Of a stretch of DNA of 28,895 nt, positions 22,619 through 28,895 are shown piece by piece. How positions within the stretch are numbered: the first letter of the stretch is position 1; each line of letters starts with the position of its first letter. The stretch covers positions 1-28,895 of the forward strand of contig CATZEP010000010.1 in the NCBI GenBank assembly GCA_958418185.1, written 5' to 3'. A program made the translations under genes and the position numbers. Origin of the DNA: an uncultured Collinsella sp. (GTDB lineage Bacteria; Actinomycetota; Coriobacteriia; Coriobacteriales; Coriobacteriaceae). The notes below the pieces were generated by a model. That model did not search any database and was not told the origin of the DNA. It saw only the letters and a list, made by a program, of their open reading frames with translations.

Positions 22619-23848
22619 ATGGATCGAAACGAACTCGACCCCAGCGTCCCCAGCGCCACGGAGGTCAAGAAGATTCCCCTCATCATTAAAGTGTACGCCG
22701 TCCTGTGCATCCTGTCCGGCGTGGGCACACTCCCGTCGGTCGCCGTCTTTATGTGGCAGGTCATCACCGCACTCATTAACGGCAACGCCGCCGCTAAGCT
22801 CGGTGATAACACCCTGGTCGCGGTTGGCCTTATCGTCGCCGGCATTATGCTCTCGGCGGCAAGCGCGATCATCTTGATCGTCTTTGGCCTGGACCTCATC
22901 AAGGACCAGCGGCGCAATGCCGCCCGCCTGTCTTACGTCCTCATCGCATTTACCGTCGTGGAGCTTTTAGTTGACGTGATGCTCCAGGGTATCGGACCCT
23001 TCCTGCTGCGCCCCGCCATTCAGCTCGGTATCCTCATTGCGCTGTCGGTCACCGTCGACCCCACGCTACGCCAGGAGCGCGAACTGCAGCGCCGTCTGCA
23101 AGAGATGCTCGACCGCGATGCCGCCGCCGAGGGGATGCTCGGCCGCGACGAAACCGGCGAGGGCTACATCAAGCTCAACTACTTCAACCTGTTCTGGGTA
23201 TTCTTCGTCTGCAGCGTGTTAGGTCTCATTCTCGAGGAAGTCTGGCATATGGTCGTCGTCGATCCCGGCGTCTATCAGGACCGTGCCGGTATGCTATTTG
23301 GCCCCTTTAGCCCCATCTACGGATTTGGCGCGGTGCTCATGACCATGGCGCTCAACCGCTTCTATAAAAAGAATCCTCTGATCATTTTCCTGGTAAGTGC
23401 CCTGATCGGCGGCGCTTTCGAGGTGTTCGTGGGCTGGTTTATGCAGACCTCATTTGGCGTGGTCTCGTGGAGCTACTCGCACATGAAGCTGTTCGGCATG
23501 CCCGACCCACTCGCCGTCCTTACGGGCGGACGCACCTGCACGGGCTTTGCCTGCCTGTGGGGCCTGGGTGGCCTTATCTGGATCAAGCTGCTGCTGCCGA
23601 GGCTGCTCAAGCTCATCAACATGATTCCGTGGAAGAGTCGCTACTCGGCTACCGTCATCTTTACCGTCATTATGCTGGTCGACGGCGTCATGACGCTGCA
23701 GTCGCTCGACTACTGGTACCAGCGCGTCAACGGCACGGAGCCGGATATTCCCGTCGCGCAGTTCTACGGCAAGTATTTCGATAACGACTACATGGAGAAC
23801 CGCTTCCAGAGCATGACCATGAGCCCCAAGGATGCGACGCGCGTGTAG
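22619..23848 (+). CDS. Putative ABC transporter permease family protein (CmpB-like membrane protein)
   Basis: 409 aa. ATG at 22619 with GAGAAAGG upstream. Residues about 20-145 hold four membrane helices, then a charged coiled segment (about 148-180: RQERELQRRLQEMLDRDAAAEG). Residues about 190-365 match the CmpB-type putative ABC permease family: LFWVFFVCSVLGLILEEVWH, FGPFSPIYGFGAVL, IGGAFEVFVGWFMQTSFGVV, WSYS and GRTCTGFACLWGLGG. No ATPase partner is adjacent, and the family's transport role is by annotation rather than proof. It is divergent from purF; TCCTA (22583-22587) and TAGGA (22594-22598) form a short inverted repeat in its upstream region. It ends in a strong terminator. Confidence 0.87.
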   Translation: MDRNELDPSVPSATEVKKIPLIIKVYAVLCILSGVGTLPSVAVFMWQVITALINGNAAAKLGDNTLVAVGLIVAGIMLSAASAIILIVFGLDLIKDQRRNAARLSYVLIAFTVVELLVDVMLQGIGPFLLRPAIQLGILIALSVTVDPTLRQERELQRRLQEMLDRDAAAEGMLGRDETGEGYIKLNYFNLFWVFFVCSVLGLILEEVWHMVVVDPGVYQDRAGMLFGPFSPIYGFGAVLMTMALNRFYKKNPLIIFLVSALIGGAFEVFVGWFMQTSFGVVSWSYSHMKLFGMPDPLAVLTGGRTCTGFACLWGLGGLIWIKLLLPRLLKLINMIPWKSRYSATVIFTVIMLVDGVMTLQSLDYWYQRVNGTEPDIPVAQFYGKYFDNDYMENRFQSMTMSPKDATRV

Positions 23849-23872
23849 CGTCCAGCGCGCCCAAAACGCAAC

Positions 23873-23910
23873 ATGCCCGCCGGTATCACACGTACCGGCG
23901 GGCATTTTTT
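23873..23910. terminator. Terminator between the convergent CmpB-like and MoaE-like genes
   Basis: 12-bp arms TGCCCGCCGGTA (23874-23885) and TACCGGCGGGCA (23893-23904) with T6 after on the plus strand. It lies 25 bp after the CmpB-like stop, and may also serve the minus-strand gene that ends at 23939. Confidence 0.9.
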
Positions 23911-23938
23911 GTAAACGAGCCTTCTATCGACGCGAAGC

Positions 23939-24355
23939 CTATGCCTCGCGCTCGACCTCGCTCACGCATTCATTTTTAATGGTACCGACAAGCGCCTGCA
24001 GCGCATCGACCACGTGCGGGCGAATGTCCCCGCCGATGAGCACGAGCATGATGTCGTCGCCCACGGCAAGCTCGCCGCTCGCCAGCCACACGCGCACGTA
24101 GCCGATACCCGGCATCGCGCGCGTTGCCTTGATCGCGGCCTGCACCTTGTCAGCATCGTAGCCAAACACCATGCCGCCCACCTTATGCCCAGGCGCCACG
24201 CCATCGGTCTCGACCCCGCGCACCTCGGACTTAGGCGTCGCGCGCACCGCACCGTTATGCGTCAGGTACATGCCGCACCCGGACGCCGAAGCATCGGCCT
24301 TGGCCTCGCGCAGCCAAGCATCAACAGAAGGCATCGATTTGCCACTCTCAAGCAT
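23939..24355 (-). CDS. MoaE-like protein (divergent molybdopterin synthase large subunit family)
   Basis: 138 aa. ATG at 24355 with GGGGAGA upstream. Sequence such as MYLTHNGAVRATPKSEVRG, MVFGYDADKVQAAIKATRAM and YVRVWLASGELAVGDDIMLVLIGGDIRPHVVDAL resembles a MoaE-related group annotated as molybdenum cofactor biosynthesis proteins in Clostridia and Coriobacteriia. The classical MoaE HR-x-G and HR-x-A-F motifs are degenerate here (WLASGELAVGD, GGDIRPHVV), so molybdopterin synthase activity is doubtful. No moaD, moaA or molybdoenzyme gene is nearby. It follows the sortase gene by 32 bp and probably shares its transcript. Confidence 0.75.
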   Translation of the reverse strand: MLESGKSMPSVDAWLREAKADASASGCGMYLTHNGAVRATPKSEVRGVETDGVAPGHKVGGMVFGYDADKVQAAIKATRAMPGIGYVRVWLASGELAVGDDIMLVLIGGDIRPHVVDALQALVGTIKNECVSEVEREA

Positions 24356-24387
24356 TGTTTCTCCCCTTGCCGCATTCAGTAGCTAAT

Positions 24388-25386
24388 TTACTCCTCGACC
24401 GGTGTGAGCACCATGACGGCACGTGTGTTGCTCAGCGACAGCGAACGGCAGGTCACGAGCGTTACGACCTTGGTTGCCGAAGCAGCACGATCTGTCGCGT
24501 CACTCGCCGCGGCCGAGGCGCCATCGAGCATCTCGGACAGGTAATTCTTCAGTCCGTCATCGCCCTCAAAGTTGGGCGTGCGCGCCTTGGCATACGTGTC
24601 CTCGACCACCTTGGTCGCCAGCGGGCGCAACTTATACGTCGCATCGCGCGTGATGTAGTACACGTATTCCATGCTGTCGAACGTCGCCTGATCGGTTGTA
24701 TCCGAAATCACGTTGAACATCGAACCGTCGTTCATATGATGACCGTAAATCGTGGTCTGCTGATCCACCATGCCCGGCGCGGTGTCGTCGCCATCCAAGA
24801 AGATGGCTCCCGAGGCATTGGCGGTGCCGTCGAACAGCGTGTTGAGGTACTTGGAGTTGTTGTTGGTCTGCACCACGGGGTAGTTGATGTTGGTGCCGGG
24901 CGCGTAAATCCAACCAACAACCTCGGGATTTGTCTGGGCAAGCGCGTTGAAGTCGATAATCGGCACGCCACTGGCGTCCTTGTCGCTCACATATTGCTTT
25001 TCGATCTTTTGATACGACTCGCTCGCCTGCTTGTAGCCAATCTGCGCGTTGATAAAGATGGCGGCAGCGGCAACGATCAGGCCAATGCCGATGATGATGA
25101 GCAGAATGGGAATGACGGAGCGGCGCTTTTTGCGCGGCGGCTCGGTATAGCTCGATGGCGCGGTATGCGCCGAAGAGCGAGGTGACTTCTTGGCCGTACT
25201 GTATGACGAAGGGCGATATGCAGCAGGTGTATCCTGACGGCGATGCTTCGCCGGCGTCACAGGGCGCGGCGCGCGCGGTTGCTGAGGAGAGGATGTCCGA
25301 CCCTGCTGCGGCGCGCGGGCTGCTCCCGACTTGGCTGGATCGGGAATCCGAGAAGCCGAAAAACGCTTTCCCTGATAGTCGGACAT
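24388..25386 (-). CDS. srtB: Class B sortase
   Basis: 332 aa, membrane-anchored transpeptidase that cuts a C-terminal sorting motif and links the protein to cell-wall peptidoglycan or pilin. ATG at 25386 with GGAGAG upstream. Residues 1-89 form an unusually long Pro/Ser/Arg-rich cytoplasmic tail; one membrane helix follows (about 91-112). The catalytic domain has GWIYAPGTNINYPVVQ (158-173), GAIFLDGDD (193-201), His216 in TIYGHHMNDGSMF, Cys313 in TLVTCRS and Arg322 in SNTRAVMV. An insert (about 264-300) lies before the Cys strand. Class B enzymes often serve NPxTx or PxTG signals; here the IPNTG protein 0.8 kb upstream is a possible substrate, while the LAxTG proteins suggest a class E enzyme elsewhere (inference). 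Confidence 0.92.
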   Translation of the reverse strand: MSDYQGKRFSASRIPDPAKSGAARAPQQGRTSSPQQPRAPRPVTPAKHRRQDTPAAYRPSSYSTAKKSPRSSAHTAPSSYTEPPRKKRRSVIPILLIIIGIGLIVAAAAIFINAQIGYKQASESYQKIEKQYVSDKDASGVPIIDFNALAQTNPEVVGWIYAPGTNINYPVVQTNNNSKYLNTLFDGTANASGAIFLDGDDTAPGMVDQQTTIYGHHMNDGSMFNVISDTTDQATFDSMEYVYYITRDATYKLRPLATKVVEDTYAKARTPNFEGDDGLKNYLSEMLDGASAAASDATDRAASATKVVTLVTCRSLSLSNTRAVMVLTPVEE

Positions 25387-25422
25387 GGCTCTCCTTATGC
25401 TGCAAATGGACTGGCAGAGCGC

Positions 25423-25887
25423 TTAGGCGTCAGCCATCTCCTGCTTCATCTTCTCGATAACTTTGCGGTACTCGGGGTCGCAGGCGCCCAGGATCTGCGT
25501 GGCGTAAATGGCAGCGTTCTTGGCACCGTTGATGGCCACACAGGCAACGGGCACGCCCGAAGGCATCTGCACCATCGACAGCAGCGAGTCCATACCACCC
25601 AGATCGCTCGTCTTCATAGGCACGCCGATAACCGGCAGCGGCGTAAACGCAGCCACGACACCGCCCAGGTGAGCAGCCTTGCCGGCAGCAGCGATAATCA
25701 CCTTGATGCCGCGGTCGGCAGCGGTCGAGGCCCACTCATGGACCTTCGCCGGCGTGCGGTGCGCACTTGCAATCACGAGCTCATAGGGCACGCCCAGCGC
25801 CTCGAGCTCGGCGGTGCAACCTTCCATAACGCCCAGATCGGACTTGGAGCCCATGATGATCCCGACAACCGGCTTCTGATCTGCCAT
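25423..25887 (-). CDS. purE: N5-carboxyaminoimidazole ribonucleotide mutase
   Basis: 154 aa. It interconverts N5-CAIR and CAIR in purine synthesis, as a homo-octamer. The start is ATG at 25887, with AGGAGG nine bases upstream; a TTG at 25893 would be too close. Class I PurE motifs: GIIMGSKSDLGVMEG, the active-site IASAHRTPAKVHEW, AAAGKAAHLGGVVAA, GVPMKTSDLGGMDSLLSMVQMPSGVPVACVA. Length is normal. No purK is in the window, and it is 3 kb from purF. It lies 36 bp upstream of the sortase gene on the same strand and may share its transcript. Confidence 0.96.
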   Translation of the reverse strand: MADQKPVVGIIMGSKSDLGVMEGCTAELEALGVPYELVIASAHRTPAKVHEWASTAADRGIKVIIAAAGKAAHLGGVVAAFTPLPVIGVPMKTSDLGGMDSLLSMVQMPSGVPVACVAINGAKNAAIYATQILGACDPEYRKVIEKMKQEMADA

Positions 25888-25938
25888 AAACAAAGACCTC
25901 CTGTTGAGAGCGGTGACGCGGCGGATCCGCGACCCTTA

Positions 25939-25956
25939 ACTACTGAGAGTAGTATA
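25939..25956 (-). promoter_or_regulatory. Promoter and short operator-like palindrome of purE
   Basis: On the minus strand TATACT (25951-25956) is a good -10 box 63 bp before the purE ATG. ACTACT-GAG-AGTAGT (25939-25953) is a perfect palindrome that covers the start-site region. No good -35 was found. Confidence 0.4.
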
Positions 25957-25982
25957 GCTGCTCCCGTCCCTGCGGTCTCTGT

Positions 25983-26070
25983 GGCGCTTCGCGGGCGGGC
26001 CAGGCTTTATCTTCACTCCGGTTGCTTCGCAAAGTCGTTCAGATAGAGCCTGGCCCGCCCGCGAAGCGCC
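25983..26070. repeat. 88-bp GC-rich inverted repeat
   Basis: Perfect 24-bp arms at 25983-26006 and 26047-26070, extended by six more pairs (one G-T wobble) to 26012 and 26041, around a 28-nt loop. The arm contains GGCGCTTCGCGGGCGGGCC. It sits between the purE promoter and the terminator of the IPNTG surface gene. No T run follows and no transposase is near. A cruciform, a non-autonomous mobile element or a transcription barrier are possible. Confidence 0.75.
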
Positions 26071-26123
26071 CTGCGACCTACCGGATATTGCCATGACGTA
26101 CGTTGGCTGAAATAATAAAGCAA

Positions 26124-26153
26124 TGCCCGCCGTCCTTGACGGAGCGGCGGGCA
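26124..26153 (-). terminator. Terminator of the IPNTG surface-protein gene
   Basis: TGCCCGCCG (26124-26132) pairs with CGGCGGGCA (26145-26153), with inner TCC/GGA. On the minus strand TTGCTTTATTATTTC follows. It lies 23 bp after the gene's stop. Confidence 0.82.
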
Positions 26154-26176
26154 CGTTTGCTTAGTTGTCGCTGGGA

Positions 26177-28895
26177 CTACTTAGCCTTGCTGCGACGATG
26201 GAAGAAAGTGCCGATCGCGGCGATGATGGCGCCAAGACCACCGACGGCCGCGACGGTCGCCGCCGTCTGGTCGCCGGTATTGGGGATCGCCGAACCGCTC
26301 TTCTTGCTGCCCTGGGCCTTGTCGCCTGCGGGCTTGCCCGCCTGGTTGCCGCCGTTTGAGCCATTGCCGGAACCCTGGTTGCCCGAGCCGCCCTGGTTGC
26401 CGGAATCGGCATCCTTGAGGCTCTCAATGGCCAGCTTGAGCTGGTCATAGGCCGCCTGGAGCTGGATGTCGGAAGCATTCTCATCACCCAAGACGTCCTC
26501 GGCGTAGGTAATGGCATCCGTCAGGGCCTTGACAGACTCGTCCGTCTTGCCCCTGGTGTCAGTCTCCTTCGCCTGCTTGACCAAGGCCTTGAGCTGCTTC
26601 TTGGTCGGGTTCTCGACCGGGGTCACCGGAGTCTTCTCAAGCGCGTCGCGAGCACTCTCGAGTGCCTTGAGTGCCTGGTCGACCTCGTCCTGCGTGGCGT
26701 TCTCGTCGTTCAGGATGGCGCGGGCGCTCGCCAAGGCGTTCTGGAACGCGGTCCAGGAAGCCTCGGTGTAGTCGCTGGCCTTAAGGTCGCCGGCTGCAAC
26801 CTCGGCATCAACCTTTTCAATCGCGGCAGTGAGGTCGTCCTTCGCCACCGGATTGGGAACGGCCGTACCGTAGAACTTGAGCTCCGCCATGCTGCAGTAG
26901 GCGTCAACGCTGCCACCGCCGGCGTGGAGCACCTTGACGGTCACGTAGCGACCGCGCGCGGCACCAAAGCTCATCTGCTTCCAGTCGCCACGGTCGGTGA
27001 GCACGCGGCCGTCGTTGTCGAAGGTAAACGTACCCATCGACGTGGCGGTGCCCATCTCATAACCGTCGGCGGTGTCGGAAACCAGCACCTCGGCCTCAAA
27101 GATATCGCCGTTCGTGCCGCCGTCCTGGCGCGGCAGGAACGTGACGTCGGTGAGATCGTAGTCGCGGCCCAGGTCGACGGTCAGGTACTGGGGCATACCG
27201 GCCTTATAGGCCCAGTCGCTGTGCCAGAGCGTCTGCTCATCGCCGTCAAGAGCGTTGACGGCGTTGCTGCCCTCATAGTCGGCCTCGCTCGAGAAGCCGG
27301 TCACCTTGACGTTCTCGCGGTTCTCGGGCGTGTTGATGAGGCTCTTCTCATCGACGGGGCGCATCTTGAGGCCGTCGATTGCCTTCTCGATCTTGGCCGT
27401 GGCGTCTGCGACATCCTTCTTGCTATAGCTGCCCTGGCCGCCATCGAGGAGCTTCTGAGCCGCCTCGACCGCAGCGGTGAGGGCTGCATAGGAATCCTTG
27501 GTGTAGACGGACTCGCTGTAGCCCGCGGCCTTGGAAAGCGCTGCCATGAGCGCAGAGGTGTCGACACCAGCCTTGACCTCGACCTCATAGGATGCGGTCT
27601 TGGAGGGATCGAGCACCGACGCCACCGTGATCGTTGCCTTGCCGGCCTTGTTGGCGCGCAGGTAGTAGCTCACGCTATCGCCGGCCTGGACAGCGGAGAC
27701 GCTCACCACAGAAGGATCGGAGCTCTCGACCGTCACATAGGGGTAGCCGGCGCTCTCGGGCGTGGCCTTGGCGTCGACGAGCGTCACATCGCCCTCGAAG
27801 AACTCGGTCTGGTTCTTGCCCAGTTCGACACCCTCGATGGCCTCGACACCCTGTGTGTAGTTGAAGTTGATCTCGCGCAGCGTGAGCATCTGGTCACCCG
27901 ATGCCTCAAGCGGCGTGATCTCGACCTTGGTCGCCTTCTTGCCCTTGTTCTCGGCAGAGAGGCCAAAGGCGTAGCGAGCCTGATAGGAATCAAAGCTTCC
28001 GCCCGAGAACTCCTGGGTCGAGCCGTCCTCGAACGTCACGACGGACTTAATCTTCTGCACGGTGCCGTTGCCACCGTTGCGGTTAACGACCTCGACGCTA
28101 TCGAGTTTCGACGGCGTCTTGAAGGCGAACGTCATCGTGGCGGGCAGCTTGACGTAGGTCGGCATCTTGCCGTCGATCCAGTTGGGCCCATAGTTCCACA
28201 GGAACTCGAAGTCGTTGCCGCCCTCATTGTTGTCGAACAGTCCGTCATAGCTCTTCTGCTGGATGAGCTTCTCGACGTTGGTGCCGTCGTCGGTGGGGAG
28301 CTCGTCGTTGGTCATCGTGATGTCAAAGGCGTCGCGGCCGTACTCGGACTTGGTGGGCTGCGGGACACCGGGCATCGTCACGGTGCCATCACTCACGAAC
28401 TCGAGCGCGTCGCACGCCGGGCCGACGAGCCAAGACGTCGAGGGCAGCTCGACCTTGCCGGCCGTCTTAGCCTTGAGTTTAAAGCTCGCGACCACACCAG
28501 TACTGTTGAAGAGCTTGGCGTCGCCGCGGTTGGCGAAGGCCAGGTTGATGGTCTGGTGGCCATCCGTGAACTGCACTTTCTCGCGCGAGAGGTTCTCCAT
28601 GCCCGCCGTCGACGCATCCTGCGCGATGCTCTCGGAGACATACTCGAACTGGTCGCTGTTGAAGTTGACGAGCGCACCGAGCGCGTTGATGTTCTCGGCG
28701 TCGGTGGCGTAGACGTCGACCGTGATCTCGTCGCCGGCCTCGACCTCCATCTTGCTCGGGATCACCGCGAGGGTGCCAGCAGCCTTGCCCTTTTGCTTGG
28801 TGCCGCCGTCGAGCGCCGCCATGGTGAAGGAGTAGTCGTACACGTCGTAGACGCCGTTGCCGTTGAGGTCGGCGGAGTGGGCGCGGGTCTGGGAG
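26177..28895 (-). CDS. C-terminal part of a large multidomain surface protein (dockerin/cohesin-like, F5/8C, FIVAR, IPNTG), 5' partial
   Basis: The frame stays open to the right edge, so the start is outside; at least 905 codons are visible. GTG at 28843 lies inside a domain and is not the start. The order from the edge is: a dockerin/EF-hand-like loop (ADLNGNGVYDVYDYSF); a cohesin-like domain (about residues 24-155, numbered from codon 28843; VDVYATDAENINALGALVNF); a discoidin-like region (about 190-330); a BIG2-type Ig domain (338-424); FIVAR (430-495); an F5/8C carbohydrate-binding domain (505-660; NALDGDEQTLWHSD, GMPQYLTVDLG); two FIVAR units (668-738, 746-812); a Gly/Asn/Ser linker; IPNTG, a hydrophobic helix and HRRSKAK. 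The pattern is that of clostridial-type host-glycan hydrolases, so a glycosidase domain upstream is likely (inference). Confidence 0.9.
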   Translation of the reverse strand, partial: SQTRAHSADLNGNGVYDVYDYSFTMAALDGGTKQKGKAAGTLAVIPSKMEVEAGDEITVDVYATDAENINALGALVNFNSDQFEYVSESIAQDASTAGMENLSREKVQFTDGHQTINLAFANRGDAKLFNSTGVVASFKLKAKTAGKVELPSTSWLVGPACDALEFVSDGTVTMPGVPQPTKSEYGRDAFDITMTNDELPTDDGTNVEKLIQQKSYDGLFDNNEGGNDFEFLWNYGPNWIDGKMPTYVKLPATMTFAFKTPSKLDSVEVVNRNGGNGTVQKIKSVVTFEDGSTQEFSGGSFDSYQARYAFGLSAENKGKKATKVEITPLEASGDQMLTLREINFNYTQGVEAIEGVELGKNQTEFFEGDVTLVDAKATPESAGYPYVTVESSDPSVVSVSAVQAGDSVSYYLRANKAGKATITVASVLDPSKTASYEVEVKAGVDTSALMAALSKAAGYSESVYTKDSYAALTAAVEAAQKLLDGGQGSYSKKDVADATAKIEKAIDGLKMRPVDEKSLINTPENRENVKVTGFSSEADYEGSNAVNALDGDEQTLWHSDWAYKAGMPQYLTVDLGRDYDLTDVTFLPRQDGGTNGDIFEAEVLVSDTADGYEMGTATSMGTFTFDNDGRVLTDRGDWKQMSFGAARGRYVTVKVLHAGGGSVDAYCSMAELKFYGTAVPNPVAKDDLTAAIEKVDAEVAAGDLKASDYTEASWTAFQNALASARAILNDENATQDEVDQALKALESARDALEKTPVTPVENPTKKQLKALVKQAKETDTRGKTDESVKALTDAITYAEDVLGDENASDIQLQAAYDQLKLAIESLKDADSGNQGGSGNQGSGNGSNGGNQAGKPAGDKAQGSKKSGSAIPNTGDQTAATVAAVGGLGAIIAAIGTFFHRRSKAK

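Noticed and set aside
25983..26070. Insertion sequence ends
   Set aside because: Only 28 nt lie between the arms and no transposase is near, so at most it is a non-autonomous element.
28838..28843. GTG at 28843 as the start of the right-edge surface protein
   Set aside because: The frame continues upstream to the window edge through a dockerin-like loop, there is no ribosome site, and no signal peptide follows.

Overview
The window looks like a chromosomal segment of a high-GC, Gram-positive gut actinobacterium of the class Coriobacteriia, probably Collinsella or a close relative. This is inferred from GC-rich codon use, LAxTG and IPNTG cell-wall sorting signals with a basic tail, a membrane-embedded LuxR-type regulator, and AGGAGG-like ribosome sites. 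No RNA gene, cas gene or transposase was found.

Layout. 1-63 is the 3' end of a plus-strand oxidoreductase-like gene with a strong terminator. 64-11058 is a surface-protein locus: two minus-strand secreted, sortase-anchored proteins (2200 and 661 aa), then a divergent membrane LuxR-type regulator. Both surface genes have an upstream palindrome of one design (TAGGTTC-N8-GAACCTA, with TACCTGCG at the same offset). Both also have the same 3' cassette: near-identical sorting tail, an array of alternating 15-bp inverted repeats every 40-41 bp, and a CCACCACAAAGG hairpin. 11065-14889 holds a cytidylate-kinase-like gene and a four-gene polar amino-acid ABC importer operon (ATPase, Tat/lipoprotein binding protein, two permeases). 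15208-16929 holds a GatB/YqeY-domain protein and a PrsA/SurA-type foldase. 17128-18469 holds a lone PTS EIIA domain and a RelB-like/PIN toxin-antitoxin pair. 18706-22333 is purine synthesis (purF, purM, purN). 22619-23848 is a plus-strand CmpB-type membrane protein. 23939-25887 holds a MoaE-like protein, a class B sortase and purE. 26177 to the right edge is the C-terminal part of a large multidomain surface protein (dockerin-like, cohesin-like, F5/8C, FIVAR, IPNTG) whose start lies outside the window.

How the parts fit. The most coherent story is cell-surface biology: three sortase substrates, one sortase, an extracytoplasmic foldase, and a membrane regulator next to two surface genes that share an operator-like palindrome. 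The likeliest undescribed system is that regulator-operator-surface protein module with its duplicated 3' repeat cassette. Much of the rest is housekeeping. Intergenic regions are unusually rich in inverted repeats.
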